Below are positions 1 through 5,543 of a stretch of 11,540 nt of DNA, piece by piece (the stretch's first letter is position 1; the number at the start of each line of letters is the position of its first letter). The position numbers were made by a program, and so were the translations under genes. A model generated the notes under the pieces. The model had not been told where the DNA came from. It ran no database searches and was given only the letters and a program-made list of their open reading frames with translations. The stretch comes from an uncultured Solirubrobacteraceae bacterium (GTDB taxonomy: Bacteria; Actinomycetota; Thermoleophilia; Solirubrobacterales; Solirubrobacteraceae): positions 1-11,540 of the forward strand of contig CADCVT010000422.1 in NCBI GenBank assembly GCA_902806215.1, in the 5' to 3' direction.

Positions 1-1249
1 CCGCGAGCTCGCCGTTCGACGTGATCGACCCGCAGACGTAGTCGGTGGCGATCGAGGGCTCGCCGGGCGTGAAGCCGGGCGACAGCTCCGAGGCGATGAA
101 GACGTGGATGTCGCCGGTGACGAAGACGACGCCCTTTATCTGCTCGTCGCGGATGAACGACAACAGCTCGGTGCGCTCGGCGCGGAAGCCCTCCCACTCG
201 TCGTCCTGCGCGCCGGTCTCGCTCACCGGTCGCAGCGGGAACACCGGGTGCTGGTTGGCCAGCACCTTCCACGTGGTGCCGGCCGCCTGGGCGCGGCGCA
301 GGCGGTCCTTGAGCCAGTCGAGCTGCGTGCGGCCGAGGAACGGCAGGTACGCCTCGGTCTCGTTGTCGCCGGGCCCCGTGCGGTACTGGCGCTCGTCGAG
401 CGTGAGCACCTCGACGTTGCCGCCGAGCGGCAGCGGCTTGTAGATGCGGTAGCGCTCCTTCGGGAACGTCATCCGCGGCAGCCACTCGAACGACGCGCGG
501 TACCCGGCGTCGCGCTGGAGCCGCGTCGGCGCGGGCGCGTTGTCGGTGTAGTCGTTGGCGACCTCGTGGTCGTCCCAGATGTGCGCGCACGGGTGCAGGC
601 GGTGCAGCTCGCGCAGCCCGGCGTCGCTGCGGTAGACGCGCAGCTTCTCCCGGTAGGACTGCAGGTCGTTGGAGTCGAGCGGGTCCTTGCGGGTCTTGTC
701 GCCGTCGGTCTCGTACGTGTAGTCGCCGGTGAACAGCACGAGGTCGTGGAGCGGCTGCGCCGCCGCGTGCGTGTGCCCCGTGAAGAAGCCCTCGTCGAAG
801 TTCTGGCACGACGAGACGGCGAGGCGGACGCGGTCGCGCGACCCCGGAGCGTTGGCGGTCCGGGTGCGGCCGACCGGCGAGAGGTCGTCGCCGCTCTGCC
901 AGGCGTACCAGTAGACGGTGCCGGGCTCGAGGCCGCCGATCCGCGCCTTGAGGCAGTGGTCCATCGCCGCGCCGGTCGGGACGATCGTCGACGGGACCAC
1001 GTCGGACAGTCCCTCGTCGCGCGCCACCAGCAGCCGCGCGCCCGACCTCGGCCGGTCGGTGGTCAGGCGGCTCCACAGGCTGATCTCGGTCGGGAACGGG
1101 TCGCCCGAGGCGACCGAGTCGAGGAACCGTCCGGGCCCCATCCGGGCGGTCGACCCCAGCAGCCGGCTCGCCCACGCGTCGGGGACCGCCGCCAGCCCCG
1201 CGCCCAGGACCGCCGCACTCGAGATGAGCTCACGCCTCGTGCTCCGCAT
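1..1249 (-). CDS. phoD: PhoD-like alkaline phosphatase (C-terminus cut by window edge)
   Basis: Exported metallophosphatase of the PhoD family, expected to release phosphate from phosphomonoesters or phosphodiesters (including teichoic-acid-like or phospholipid substrates) outside the membrane. 416 residues are visible and the frame is still open at base 1. Residues 1-27 form a twin-arginine signal (TRRELI at 4-9, hydrophobic AAVLGAGLAAV, end at about AWA), the usual export route for PhoD. Residues 41-135 match the PhoD N-terminal domain (FLDSVASGDPFPTEISLWSR). The catalytic domain follows with SSCQN (C148, the family's iron-ligand cysteine), TGDYTYE (D176, Y179), WDDHEVANDY (225-234), LDERQYR (284-290) and TGDIH (D380, H382). 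The last residues read CGSITSNG, typical shortly before the family's C-terminal part. The ATG at 1249 is secure because an in-frame TAG lies at 1264-1262, only five codons upstream. No Shine-Dalgarno precedes it. Divergent from the GT2 gene. Family assignment is very safe; the substrate is not known. Confidence 0.95.
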   Translation of the reverse strand, partial: MRSTRRELISSAAVLGAGLAAVPDAWASRLLGSTARMGPGRFLDSVASGDPFPTEISLWSRLTTDRPRSGARLLVARDEGLSDVVPSTIVPTGAAMDHCLKARIGGLEPGTVYWYAWQSGDDLSPVGRTRTANAPGSRDRVRLAVSSCQNFDEGFFTGHTHAAAQPLHDLVLFTGDYTYETDGDKTRKDPLDSNDLQSYREKLRVYRSDAGLRELHRLHPCAHIWDDHEVANDYTDNAPAPTRLQRDAGYRASFEWLPRMTFPKERYRIYKPLPLGGNVEVLTLDERQYRTGPGDNETEAYLPFLGRTQLDWLKDRLRRAQAAGTTWKVLANQHPVFPLRPVSETGAQDDEWEGFRAERTELLSFIRDEQIKGVVFVTGDIHVFIASELSPGFTPGEPSIATDYVCGSITSNGELA

Positions 1250-1255
1250 TCTGGC

Positions 1256-1279
1256 GCGGCACTACAGCGGCACTGCCGC
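1256..1279 (-). promoter_or_regulatory. 11-bp-spaced direct repeat plus inverted repeat upstream of phoD
   Basis: On the minus strand AGTGCCGC occurs twice (1274-1267 and 1263-1256), exactly 11 bp apart, ending 6 bp before the phoD start codon. An overlapping perfect inverted repeat GCGGCA-c-TGCCGC lies at 1267-1279. Streptomyces PhoP boxes are built from 11-nt direct repeat units, so the geometry fits a phosphate-responsive site, but the bases do not resemble the known GTTCACC core. A role as an operator is inference only. Confidence 0.3.
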
Positions 1280-1325
1280 CGGTTCCTGTTGCCGAGCCGT
1301 GAAGGTCGCGTGCGGGGGTGCCAGG

Positions 1326-1331
1326 TATCGT
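1326..1331 (+). promoter_or_regulatory. Candidate -10 hexamer (TATCGT) for the GT2 gene
   Basis: TATCGT fits the TAnnnT pattern of actinobacterial -10 boxes and ends 9 nt before the proposed GTG start, the spacing expected for a leaderless transcript. There is no convincing -35 box and no Shine-Dalgarno close to the GTG. Such hexamers also arise by chance, so this is weak support. Confidence 0.3.
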
Positions 1332-1340
1332 CGCGCCGCC

Positions 1341-2288
1341 GTGCTGCCCGAGGTCACGTACTGCGTCGTCAACACGAACCAGCGCGAGCTGCTGCTGCGC
1401 GGGCTCGACGCGATCGCGCGCGAGGCCGCGCTCGTGCCGTTCGCCACGGAGTGCCTCGTGCTCGACAACGCGTCGGACGACGGGAGCGCCGAGGCGGCTC
1501 GCGCGCATCCCGCGGTCACCGAGGTCGTCGCGCTGGACGAGCGGCGCGGCAAGGGCGAGAACGACAGCGCGCTGCTGCAGCGCACGCGCGGCCCGTTCGG
1601 CCTGTTGCTCAACGAGGACTCCGAGCTGCTGCCGGGCGCGACGCAGGCCCTCCACGAGGCGCTCGTCGGCCGCCCGGACGCCGCGGCGGCCGGCGCGCGG
1701 CTCCTGCACCCGACCGGTGGCGAGCCGCCGTCGGCGTGGCGCTTCCCGACGCCGCGGACGGCGCTCGACGCCGCGCTGCTGCGCCACGGCCGCAACGTGC
1801 AGAGCACCGGCACGGCGACCCGTGAGGTCGACTGGGCGCAGTCGAGCGCGATGCTCGTCCGGCGCGATGCGGCCGAGCAGATCGGCTGGTTCGACCCGCG
1901 CTTCTTCGTCTACTCCGACGAGGTCGACTTCGCGCGGCGCCTGCGCGACGCGGGCTGGGCGGTCCTGTGGGTGCCCGGCGCACAGGCGGTGCATCACGAG
2001 CAGCTGCGGACGGGCGGCGTGCCCGAGCGGCGCATCGTCGAGTTCGCGCGCAACCGCGACCTCTACATGCGCACGCACCACGGCGAGCGCGACGCCCGCA
2101 CGGTGCGGTGGCTGACGGCGCCGCCGTACGCGTTGCGCGCGGCGGCGGCGCTCGTGCTGCCGGGTCACGGTCCGCGGCGCTACTGGCGCCACGTCACCGC
2201 GACGCTGCGACCGGCCCGCGGAGAAGGACTCCGCGAGGCGGCCGCGGCGTACAACGCCGAGCGCCATGCCCGCGCCGGTGAGCGGTAG
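1341..2288 (+). CDS. Glycosyltransferase family 2 (rhamnosyltransferase-like)
   Basis: 315-residue cytoplasmic GT-A fold enzyme that should move a sugar from a nucleotide-sugar donor onto a growing lipid-linked glycan. Visible motifs: strand TYCVVNTNQ (6-14), the nucleotide-binding LVLDNASDDGS (39-49), a DXD-like NEDSELLPG (91-99), AGARLLHP (117-124), an acceptor segment SSAMLVRRDAAEQIGWFDP (168-186), and YSDEVDFARRLRDAG (191-205), which holds the acidic catalytic-base region of WbbL/RfbN-like enzymes. After about 255 comes a basic, partly hydrophobic tail (PYALRAAAALVLPG) that may lie on the membrane. GTG at 1341 is chosen because the conserved first beta strand begins a few codons later; the open frame extends far upstream without homology, and a second in-frame GTG near 1299 is possible. 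Divergent from phoD, and 51 bp ahead of the small secreted protein. The family is clear; the sugar is not. Confidence 0.88.
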   Translation: MLPEVTYCVVNTNQRELLLRGLDAIAREAALVPFATECLVLDNASDDGSAEAARAHPAVTEVVALDERRGKGENDSALLQRTRGPFGLLLNEDSELLPGATQALHEALVGRPDAAAAGARLLHPTGGEPPSAWRFPTPRTALDAALLRHGRNVQSTGTATREVDWAQSSAMLVRRDAAEQIGWFDPRFFVYSDEVDFARRLRDAGWAVLWVPGAQAVHHEQLRTGGVPERRIVEFARNRDLYMRTHHGERDARTVRWLTAPPYALRAAAALVLPGHGPRRYWRHVTATLRPARGEGLREAAAAYNAERHARAGER

Positions 2289-2289
2289 A

Positions 2290-2303
2290 CGAACGCCCGT
2301 TCG
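2290..2303 (+). other. Small inverted repeat after the GT2 gene
   Basis: CGAAC-gccc-GTTCG begins 2 bp after the GT2 stop codon (stem 5 bp, loop 4). It could be a weak attenuator or an operator in the 51-bp gap before the 80-aa gene. There is no T tract, so it is not a good intrinsic terminator. Confidence 0.25.
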
Positions 2304-2322
2304 GCGCCAGTTCACTCAGGAT

Positions 2323-2335
2323 CCTCCGTTGGAGG
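2323..2335 (+). promoter_or_regulatory. Ribosome-binding site inside a perfect inverted repeat
   Basis: GGAGG at 2331-2335 lies 4 nt before the ATG at 2340 and fixes that start. It is preceded, after a 3-nt GTT loop, by its exact complement CCTCC (2323-2327). In RNA these five bases could pair with the Shine-Dalgarno and hide it, like a short translational switch. CCUCC is also the anti-Shine-Dalgarno core of 16S rRNA. The inverted repeat is seen directly; its function is inferred. Confidence 0.45.
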
Positions 2336-2339
2336 TCGC

Positions 2340-2582
2340 ATGATCAAGCGCACCCTCATCGCCGCCGCCGCGGCCACGCTGTTCGCCGTTCCTGTCGCGC
2401 CGGCCTCCGCTCAGGAGGACGTCTGCGTGACGTACGACTTCACCGGCCGCCAGCTCTGCGTCTTCGAGACGCTTGGCCAGACCCCGCCGAGCGCCCCGTC
2501 GCTCGACGACACCGACGTCTGCGTGACGTACGACTTCACCGGCCGCGACTTCTGCGTCATCCGCGACACCATCGGGGCCTGA
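2340..2582 (+). CDS. Small secreted protein with duplicated two-cysteine motif
   Basis: 80-residue exported protein of no family I recognise. Residues 1-24 are a clear Sec signal peptide (MIKR, hydrophobic alanine-rich core, end APASA before QEDVC), leaving a mature chain of about 56 residues. This holds two copies of DVCVTYDFTGRxxCV, at 27-41 and 59-73, joined by a proline- and serine-rich linker (about QTPPSAPSLDD). Each copy has two cysteines ten residues apart (C29/C40 and C61/C72), which in an exported protein could form one disulfide per copy and staple a short hairpin. The mature part is acidic. The start is set by a GGAGG 4 nt upstream. It stands alone, downstream of the GT2 gene, and its stop codon runs into a hairpin. 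Possible roles are a structural or adhesive surface peptide, a binding module or a secreted signal; nothing in the sequence decides. Composition and signal peptide make a real gene very likely. Confidence 0.82.
   Translation: MIKRTLIAAAAATLFAVPVAPASAQEDVCVTYDFTGRQLCVFETLGQTPPSAPSLDDTDVCVTYDFTGRDFCVIRDTIGA
2418..2546 (+). repeat. Two perfect 33-nt direct repeats inside the small secreted protein gene
   Basis: Bases 2418-2450 and 2514-2546 are identical, 96 bp (32 codons) apart, and each encodes DVCVTYDFTGR. Both copies continue with a related cysteine codon context (CAGCTCTGCGTC against GACTTCTGCGTC). Identity at all third codon positions points to a recent duplication or gene-conversion-like homogenisation rather than only protein-level selection. 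Confidence 0.9.
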
Positions 2583-2599
2583 TCGCCCAGAGGGCGATC
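2581..2599 (+). terminator. Hairpin overlapping the stop codon of the 80-aa gene
   Basis: GATCGCCC-aga-GGGCGATC forms a perfect 8-bp stem with a 3-nt loop, starting inside the TGA stop (2580-2582). No T run follows. It is probably the first part of a tandem terminator or an mRNA 3'-end stabiliser. Confidence 0.5.
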
Positions 2600-2605
2600 A
2601 GCCTT

Positions 2606-2634
2606 GGGAGAACCGCCCAGGGGGCGGTTCTCCC
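2606..2634 (+). terminator. Strong hairpin terminator, 13-bp perfect stem
   Basis: GGGAGAACCGCCC (2606-2618) pairs perfectly with 2622-2634 around a 3-nt AGG loop. It is followed by CGGGGCTTGTGG rather than a T tract, which is common for high-GC actinobacterial terminators. It is the likely main transcription end for the plus-strand 80-aa gene. Confidence 0.65.
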
Positions 2635-2650
2635 GGGGCTTGTGGAAAGA

Positions 2651-2676
2651 CGAGGGGCGGCCTGCGCCGCCCCTCG
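2651..2676 (-). terminator. Terminator hairpin for the protease gene (minus strand)
   Basis: CGAGGGGCGGC (2651-2661) pairs with GCCGCCCCTCG (2666-2676), an 11-bp stem with a 4-nt loop, extendable by an A-T pair (2650/2677). On the minus strand it comes 25 bp after the protease stop and is followed by TCTTTCC, a short U-rich stretch, so it best fits the end of the flippase-protease transcript. It may also work from the other side. Confidence 0.65.
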
Positions 2677-2701
2677 TTCACTGCCTAGGCGGTCGGTCGC
2701 G

Positions 2702-3973
2702 CTAGAGCGCGGCCTTCTGCAGGTTGACCCGGCCGAACCCGAACACGGGGTCGCGGCCGGCGACGCCCTTGTCGTCGACCGAGGTCTGGAGCTTCGAGCG
2801 GATGCCCGCGGCGTTCAGCGTCGGGTTCTTCCCGGCGATGATCGCGGCGACGCCGGCGACGTGCGGCGTGGCCATCGACGTGCCGGACTTCGTCCCGTAC
2901 GCCGTGTTCGACCCGTTGGTCGTCGACAGCGTGTCGACGCCCGGAGCCGCGATCTCGACGTCCGCGTTGGCGTTCGAGAACGAGGCCCGCAGGTCACGGC
3001 GATCGGTGGCGGCCACCGACATGACCTCGGCGTAGCCCGCCGGGTAGTTCACGGTGCTGTTGCCGTCGTTGCCGGCCGCGGCGATGATGATCGCGCCGTT
3101 GCCGCTCTGCCACGCGTAGCTGACCGCGCTCTGGAGCGTCGACGACGAGCCGCCGCCAAGCGACATCGAGATGACCCGCGCGCCCTTGTCCTTCGACCAG
3201 CGCACGCAGTTCGCGACGTCCGACGTGTTGCCCTGGCCGAGCGGACCGCTCAGCGCCTTGCAGATCGCCAGCGGCGAGTTGAACGCGACGCCCGTGACGC
3301 CCTTGGCGTTGTTCGCGTTGCCGGAGATCGTGCCGGCGACGTGCGTGCCGTGGGAGTTGTCGTCGGGGCAGGAGCCTTCCTGGATCGAGCCGCCGAGCAG
3401 GAAGCTCGAGCCGGAGCGCGCGCAGTTGACGGTCTTGCCAGCCAGGTCCTCGTGCGTCTGGAGGATGCCGGTGTCGATGATGGCGACCTTCGGGCCACCG
3501 CTCGACGGGAACGTCGACAGTCCGGCCGCGTCCCAGCCCTCGGGCGCGTCGATGTCGGCGTCGATGAGGCCGGCGCTCTGACCGATGTTGTGCAGGCCGT
3601 ACAGCTCGCCGTAGCGCGGGTCGTTCGGCGTCGCGGTGGCCTTGAGGATCTTGTCGACCTCGGCGAAGTCGACGGCGCGCTGACGGTCGAGCCGCGCGGC
3701 GACGATGGCCGGATCGAGCTTCGTCGGCACCACGCGGATGCCGAGGCCGGTGAGCAGGTTGCCGCGCGAGGTGGCACCGGCCGAGCGCAGGAGCGAGAGC
3801 TGCTGCGTCGCGCTCGTGCCCGAGCGGAACTTCACCAGCACTTGATCGGCGTCGTACCCGGCCGAAGCAGCGGTCGGCAGAGCGGCCGAAGCACCGGTCG
3901 GCAGAGCGGCCGAAGCACCGCTCGGCACGGCGGCAAGGCCCAGCACGACGCTGGCAGTCAGGAACTTCCTCAT
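2702..3973 (-). CDS. Secreted subtilisin-like serine protease (peptidase S8)
   Basis: 423-residue exported subtilase that cleaves proteins outside the cell or at the cell surface. Sec signal peptide MRKFLTASVVLGLAAVPSGASA, then two more ASA-ending repeats (to A38). Residues 43-112 (DQVLVKFRSG to FAEVDKIL) form an N-terminal propeptide of the fervidolysin/thermitase kind that would fold the enzyme and block it until removed. The catalytic domain runs from about 118 to 423, with the full triad: D167 in VAIIDTGI, H208 in NSHGTHVAGT, S366 in GTSMATPHVAG, and oxyanion N302 in AAAGNDG. Three or four cysteines (184, 202, 238, 256) could make disulfides. It ends right after the catalytic domain (FGFGRVNLQKAAL), with no C-terminal anchor or PPC domain, so the mature enzyme should be soluble. 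The ATG at 3973 is chosen over one at 4021 because it has a GGGGAGG 7 nt upstream and begins the signal peptide. Likely co-transcribed with the flippase. Confidence 0.95.
   Translation of the reverse strand: MRKFLTASVVLGLAAVPSGASAALPTGASAALPTAASAGYDADQVLVKFRSGTSATQQLSLLRSAGATSRGNLLTGLGIRVVPTKLDPAIVAARLDRQRAVDFAEVDKILKATATPNDPRYGELYGLHNIGQSAGLIDADIDAPEGWDAAGLSTFPSSGGPKVAIIDTGILQTHEDLAGKTVNCARSGSSFLLGGSIQEGSCPDDNSHGTHVAGTISGNANNAKGVTGVAFNSPLAICKALSGPLGQGNTSDVANCVRWSKDKGARVISMSLGGGSSSTLQSAVSYAWQSGNGAIIIAAAGNDGNSTVNYPAGYAEVMSVAATDRRDLRASFSNANADVEIAAPGVDTLSTTNGSNTAYGTKSGTSMATPHVAGVAAIIAGKNPTLNAAGIRSKLQTSVDDKGVAGRDPVFGFGRVNLQKAAL
3861..3932 (-). repeat. Three tandem 24-bp repeats in the protease signal-peptide region
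   Basis: Three adjacent 24-bp units (3861-3884, 3885-3908, 3909-3932; plus-strand unit begins GCCGAAGCACCGGTCGGC) differ at only a few bases. On the coding strand each gives eight residues of the form (P)xGASAALPT, so the protein carries ASA at 20-22, 28-30 and 36-38, i.e. three possible signal peptidase sites in a row. Tandem units this similar can gain or lose copies by slippage without changing the frame. Confidence 0.9.
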
Positions 3974-3980
3974 GTGGCGT

Positions 3981-3987
3981 CCTCCCC
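3981..3987 (-). promoter_or_regulatory. Ribosome-binding site of the protease, fused to the flippase stop codon
   Basis: On the minus strand TAGGGGAGG contains the flippase stop (3989-3987) and a perfect GGGGAGG that shares its G. The protease ATG follows 7 nt later. This decides the protease start at 3973 and suggests that ribosomes ending on the flippase can restart on the protease. Confidence 0.8.
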
Positions 3988-5456
3988 TAAGAACGTCCGA
4001 TGGCGGCGGAGACTCTCCCAAGCACTCCGCCTTTCAGTGCGCGCAGCATAGCTCGCTCATCCGGGGTCGTGAACGAGGTGATCGCCAGGGCGAGAGGGAT
4101 GGTTCCCAGGGCGAGCGAGCGCAGGACGAAGCCCAGGACGCCCTCGTCGGGGAGGAGCAGCTCACCCGCCACCGCGACGCCCGCGAGCACGGCGATCGCG
4201 TGCGCGAGCCGCAGCCACTCGAACGGGACCGCGAACGAGCGCCGGGTCAGCAGTCCGAGCACGACCATCATCGCGAGGTACGAGGCGCCGAGCGCGATGC
4301 CGGCTCCGGCGATCCCGAGCGGGTCGACGAGCAGCACGAGCAGCCCCACGTTGATGACGAGCCCGACGAGCGCGGCGGGCAGCTGCGTCACCGTCACCTT
4401 CGCGCGGCCGGCGATGACGACGAACACGAGGAAGAGGCCGTAGCCCGCCCACCCGAGCGCCACCCACGCGAGCGCCTCCTCCGCCTCGCGGAACGACGGT
4501 GCGACGAGGGGCGCGACGAGCCATTGGCCGGGCAGCGTGAGCGCCGCGCCGACAGAGCCGACGACCACGACGTACCACGTCGTCACGCGCGCGTAGAAGC
4601 GCCGCGCCTCGTCGTCGTCGACGATCGAGTACGCCAGCGGCGGCCACGCGAGCTGGAACCCGCGCACCGCGACGATGACCGCCGTCGACAGCTTCACCGA
4701 CACCGCGTAGACGCCGGCGGCGGCCTTGCCCTGGGTCTGGAGCAGGTACGCGCGGTCGACGACGTTCAGCGCGAACACCGCCATGTCGGCGGGGATCGTC
4801 GGGCCGCCGAAGCGCAGCAGCGGTCGCACGCCGCTGATCGCGAAACCGAGGCGGTCCCGGAGCAGCCACCAGAGGCCGAACAGCACGAACGCGCTCGCGA
4901 CGTAGTTGCCCGCGACGTAGCCGCGCGCACCGGCGTCGAGCCAGACGACGAGCACGAGCGTCAGCGCGATCGTCAGGAAGACGTTGATCAGCGTCGCGAT
5001 CAGGTAGGTCCGCCGGCGCTCCTCGACGCGCAGCATCGCGTAGGCGATCTCGAGGTTCGTGAACGACCACAGGCCCAGCACGCCGAAGCCGAACAGCGTC
5101 GCGTCGCGCTCGTCGAGCAGCAGCTCGGACAGCGGCCCGGCGAACGCGAGCGCGAGCAGCGACGCGATCGTCGTCGTGACGAGCACCGAGCCGCTGGCGA
5201 TCTTCGCCACGCGCCGCTGGCGCTCGGGGTCCTCGTCGTCGAACCAGAAGCGGACGAACGCCTCCTGCAGCCCCATCCGCAGCGGGATCGAGGCGAGGAT
5301 GAGGTAGGTCAGGAGCGTCTCGGCGAGGCCGTAGTCCCCGGTCGTGAGCGACCGTGTGTAGACCGGCAGCAGGAGCGCGCCAAGGCCCGCGGAGACCAGG
5401 CTGGCGGTCTGGTAGGCCGCACCCGAGGCGACGAGACGCTGGACGAGGGCGGCCAC
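3987..5456 (-). CDS. Wzx-type polysaccharide/oligosaccharide flippase (MOP superfamily)
   Basis: 489-residue integral membrane protein, the usual length for this family, with about 12-14 hydrophobic segments over its whole length. The start LVQRLVASGAAYQTASLVSA and LLPVYTRSLTTGDYGLAETL (29-48) is the classic N-terminal signature of polysaccharide-biosynthesis (Wzx/MurJ-like) exporters; FRFGGPTIPAD-like sequence (LLRFGGPTIPADM) opens the second half, and a C-terminal domain with GIAGAGIALGASYLAMMV follows. It should flip undecaprenyl-linked glycan units from the inner to the outer face of the membrane. The start is GTG at 5456: no better in-frame start lies upstream, and the ATGs at 5463 and 5488 are in other frames. 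No Shine-Dalgarno is visible, but TACGCT lies 8 nt upstream, consistent with a leaderless message. It leads a probable operon with the protease and is divergent from the LVIVD gene. Which glycan it carries cannot be read here. Confidence 0.92.
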   Translation of the reverse strand: MAALVQRLVASGAAYQTASLVSAGLGALLLPVYTRSLTTGDYGLAETLLTYLILASIPLRMGLQEAFVRFWFDDEDPERQRRVAKIASGSVLVTTTIASLLALAFAGPLSELLLDERDATLFGFGVLGLWSFTNLEIAYAMLRVEERRRTYLIATLINVFLTIALTLVLVVWLDAGARGYVAGNYVASAFVLFGLWWLLRDRLGFAISGVRPLLRFGGPTIPADMAVFALNVVDRAYLLQTQGKAAAGVYAVSVKLSTAVIVAVRGFQLAWPPLAYSIVDDDEARRFYARVTTWYVVVVGSVGAALTLPGQWLVAPLVAPSFREAEEALAWVALGWAGYGLFLVFVVIAGRAKVTVTQLPAALVGLVINVGLLVLLVDPLGIAGAGIALGASYLAMMVVLGLLTRRSFAVPFEWLRLAHAIAVLAGVAVAGELLLPDEGVLGFVLRSLALGTIPLALAITSFTTPDERAMLRALKGGVLGRVSAAIGRS

Positions 5457-5543
5457 GGCGCATGAGCGTATGGGCCGAAGCGGCGCATGGCCGCTCGACG
5501 CGGTCTAGCGTCCGCACGGCTCGTCGTTGATGGAGGTTGGTTC
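5457..5543. promoter_or_regulatory. Divergent promoter region, flippase (-) and LVIVD protein (+)
   Basis: 87 bp must hold both promoters. On the minus strand TACGCT (5470-5465) is a TAnnnT -10 candidate 8 nt before the flippase GTG. On the plus strand TAGCGT (5506-5511) is a -10 candidate about 32 nt before the LVIVD ATG. No clear -35 boxes. Two inverted repeats are present: AGCGGC-gcatg-GCCGCT (5479-5495) and GACGC-ggtcta-GCGTC (5497-5512), the second covering the plus-strand -10 candidate, as an operator would. The 9-mer CGGCGCATG occurs at 5456-5464 and 5481-5489 and inverted at 5543-5551. The promoter role is sure from gene layout; individual boxes are tentative. Confidence 0.5.
5532..5536 (+). 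promoter_or_regulatory. Ribosome-binding site GGAGG of the LVIVD gene
   Basis: GGAGG with a 7-nt spacer to the ATG at 5544. It decides the start, since the open frame continues upstream to 5487, and places the signal peptide exactly at the N-terminus. Confidence 0.85.

Noticed and set aside
104..1825. 573-codon open frame on the plus strand across phoD and the GT2 start
   Set aside because: Arginine/alanine/valine-rich translation without any domain; it is the antisense shadow of phoD and runs out of frame into the GT2 gene.
1230..2315. 361-codon minus-strand open frame opposite the GT2 gene
   Set aside because: No recognisable domain; the plus strand has ordered GT2 motifs.
2418..2546. The 33-nt repeats as a CRISPR array or attachment sites
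   Set aside because: Only two copies, in frame inside a coding sequence with matching protein repeats; no cas or integrase gene nearby.
2340..2582. The 80-aa protein as a RiPP precursor with two core peptides
   Set aside because: It has a normal Sec signal peptide and no modification enzyme, protease-with-leader-binding or ABC exporter gene next to it; the nearby S8 protease is itself a secreted general type.
2642..4051. 469-codon plus-strand open frame opposite the protease
   Set aside because: Low-complexity Arg/Asp/Val composition, while the minus strand encodes a complete S8 protease with all catalytic residues.
3972..5465. 497-codon plus-strand open frame opposite the flippase
   Set aside because: Extremely charged Arg/Asp/Glu/His translation typical of the antisense of a hydrophobic high-GC gene; the minus strand is a clear membrane exporter.
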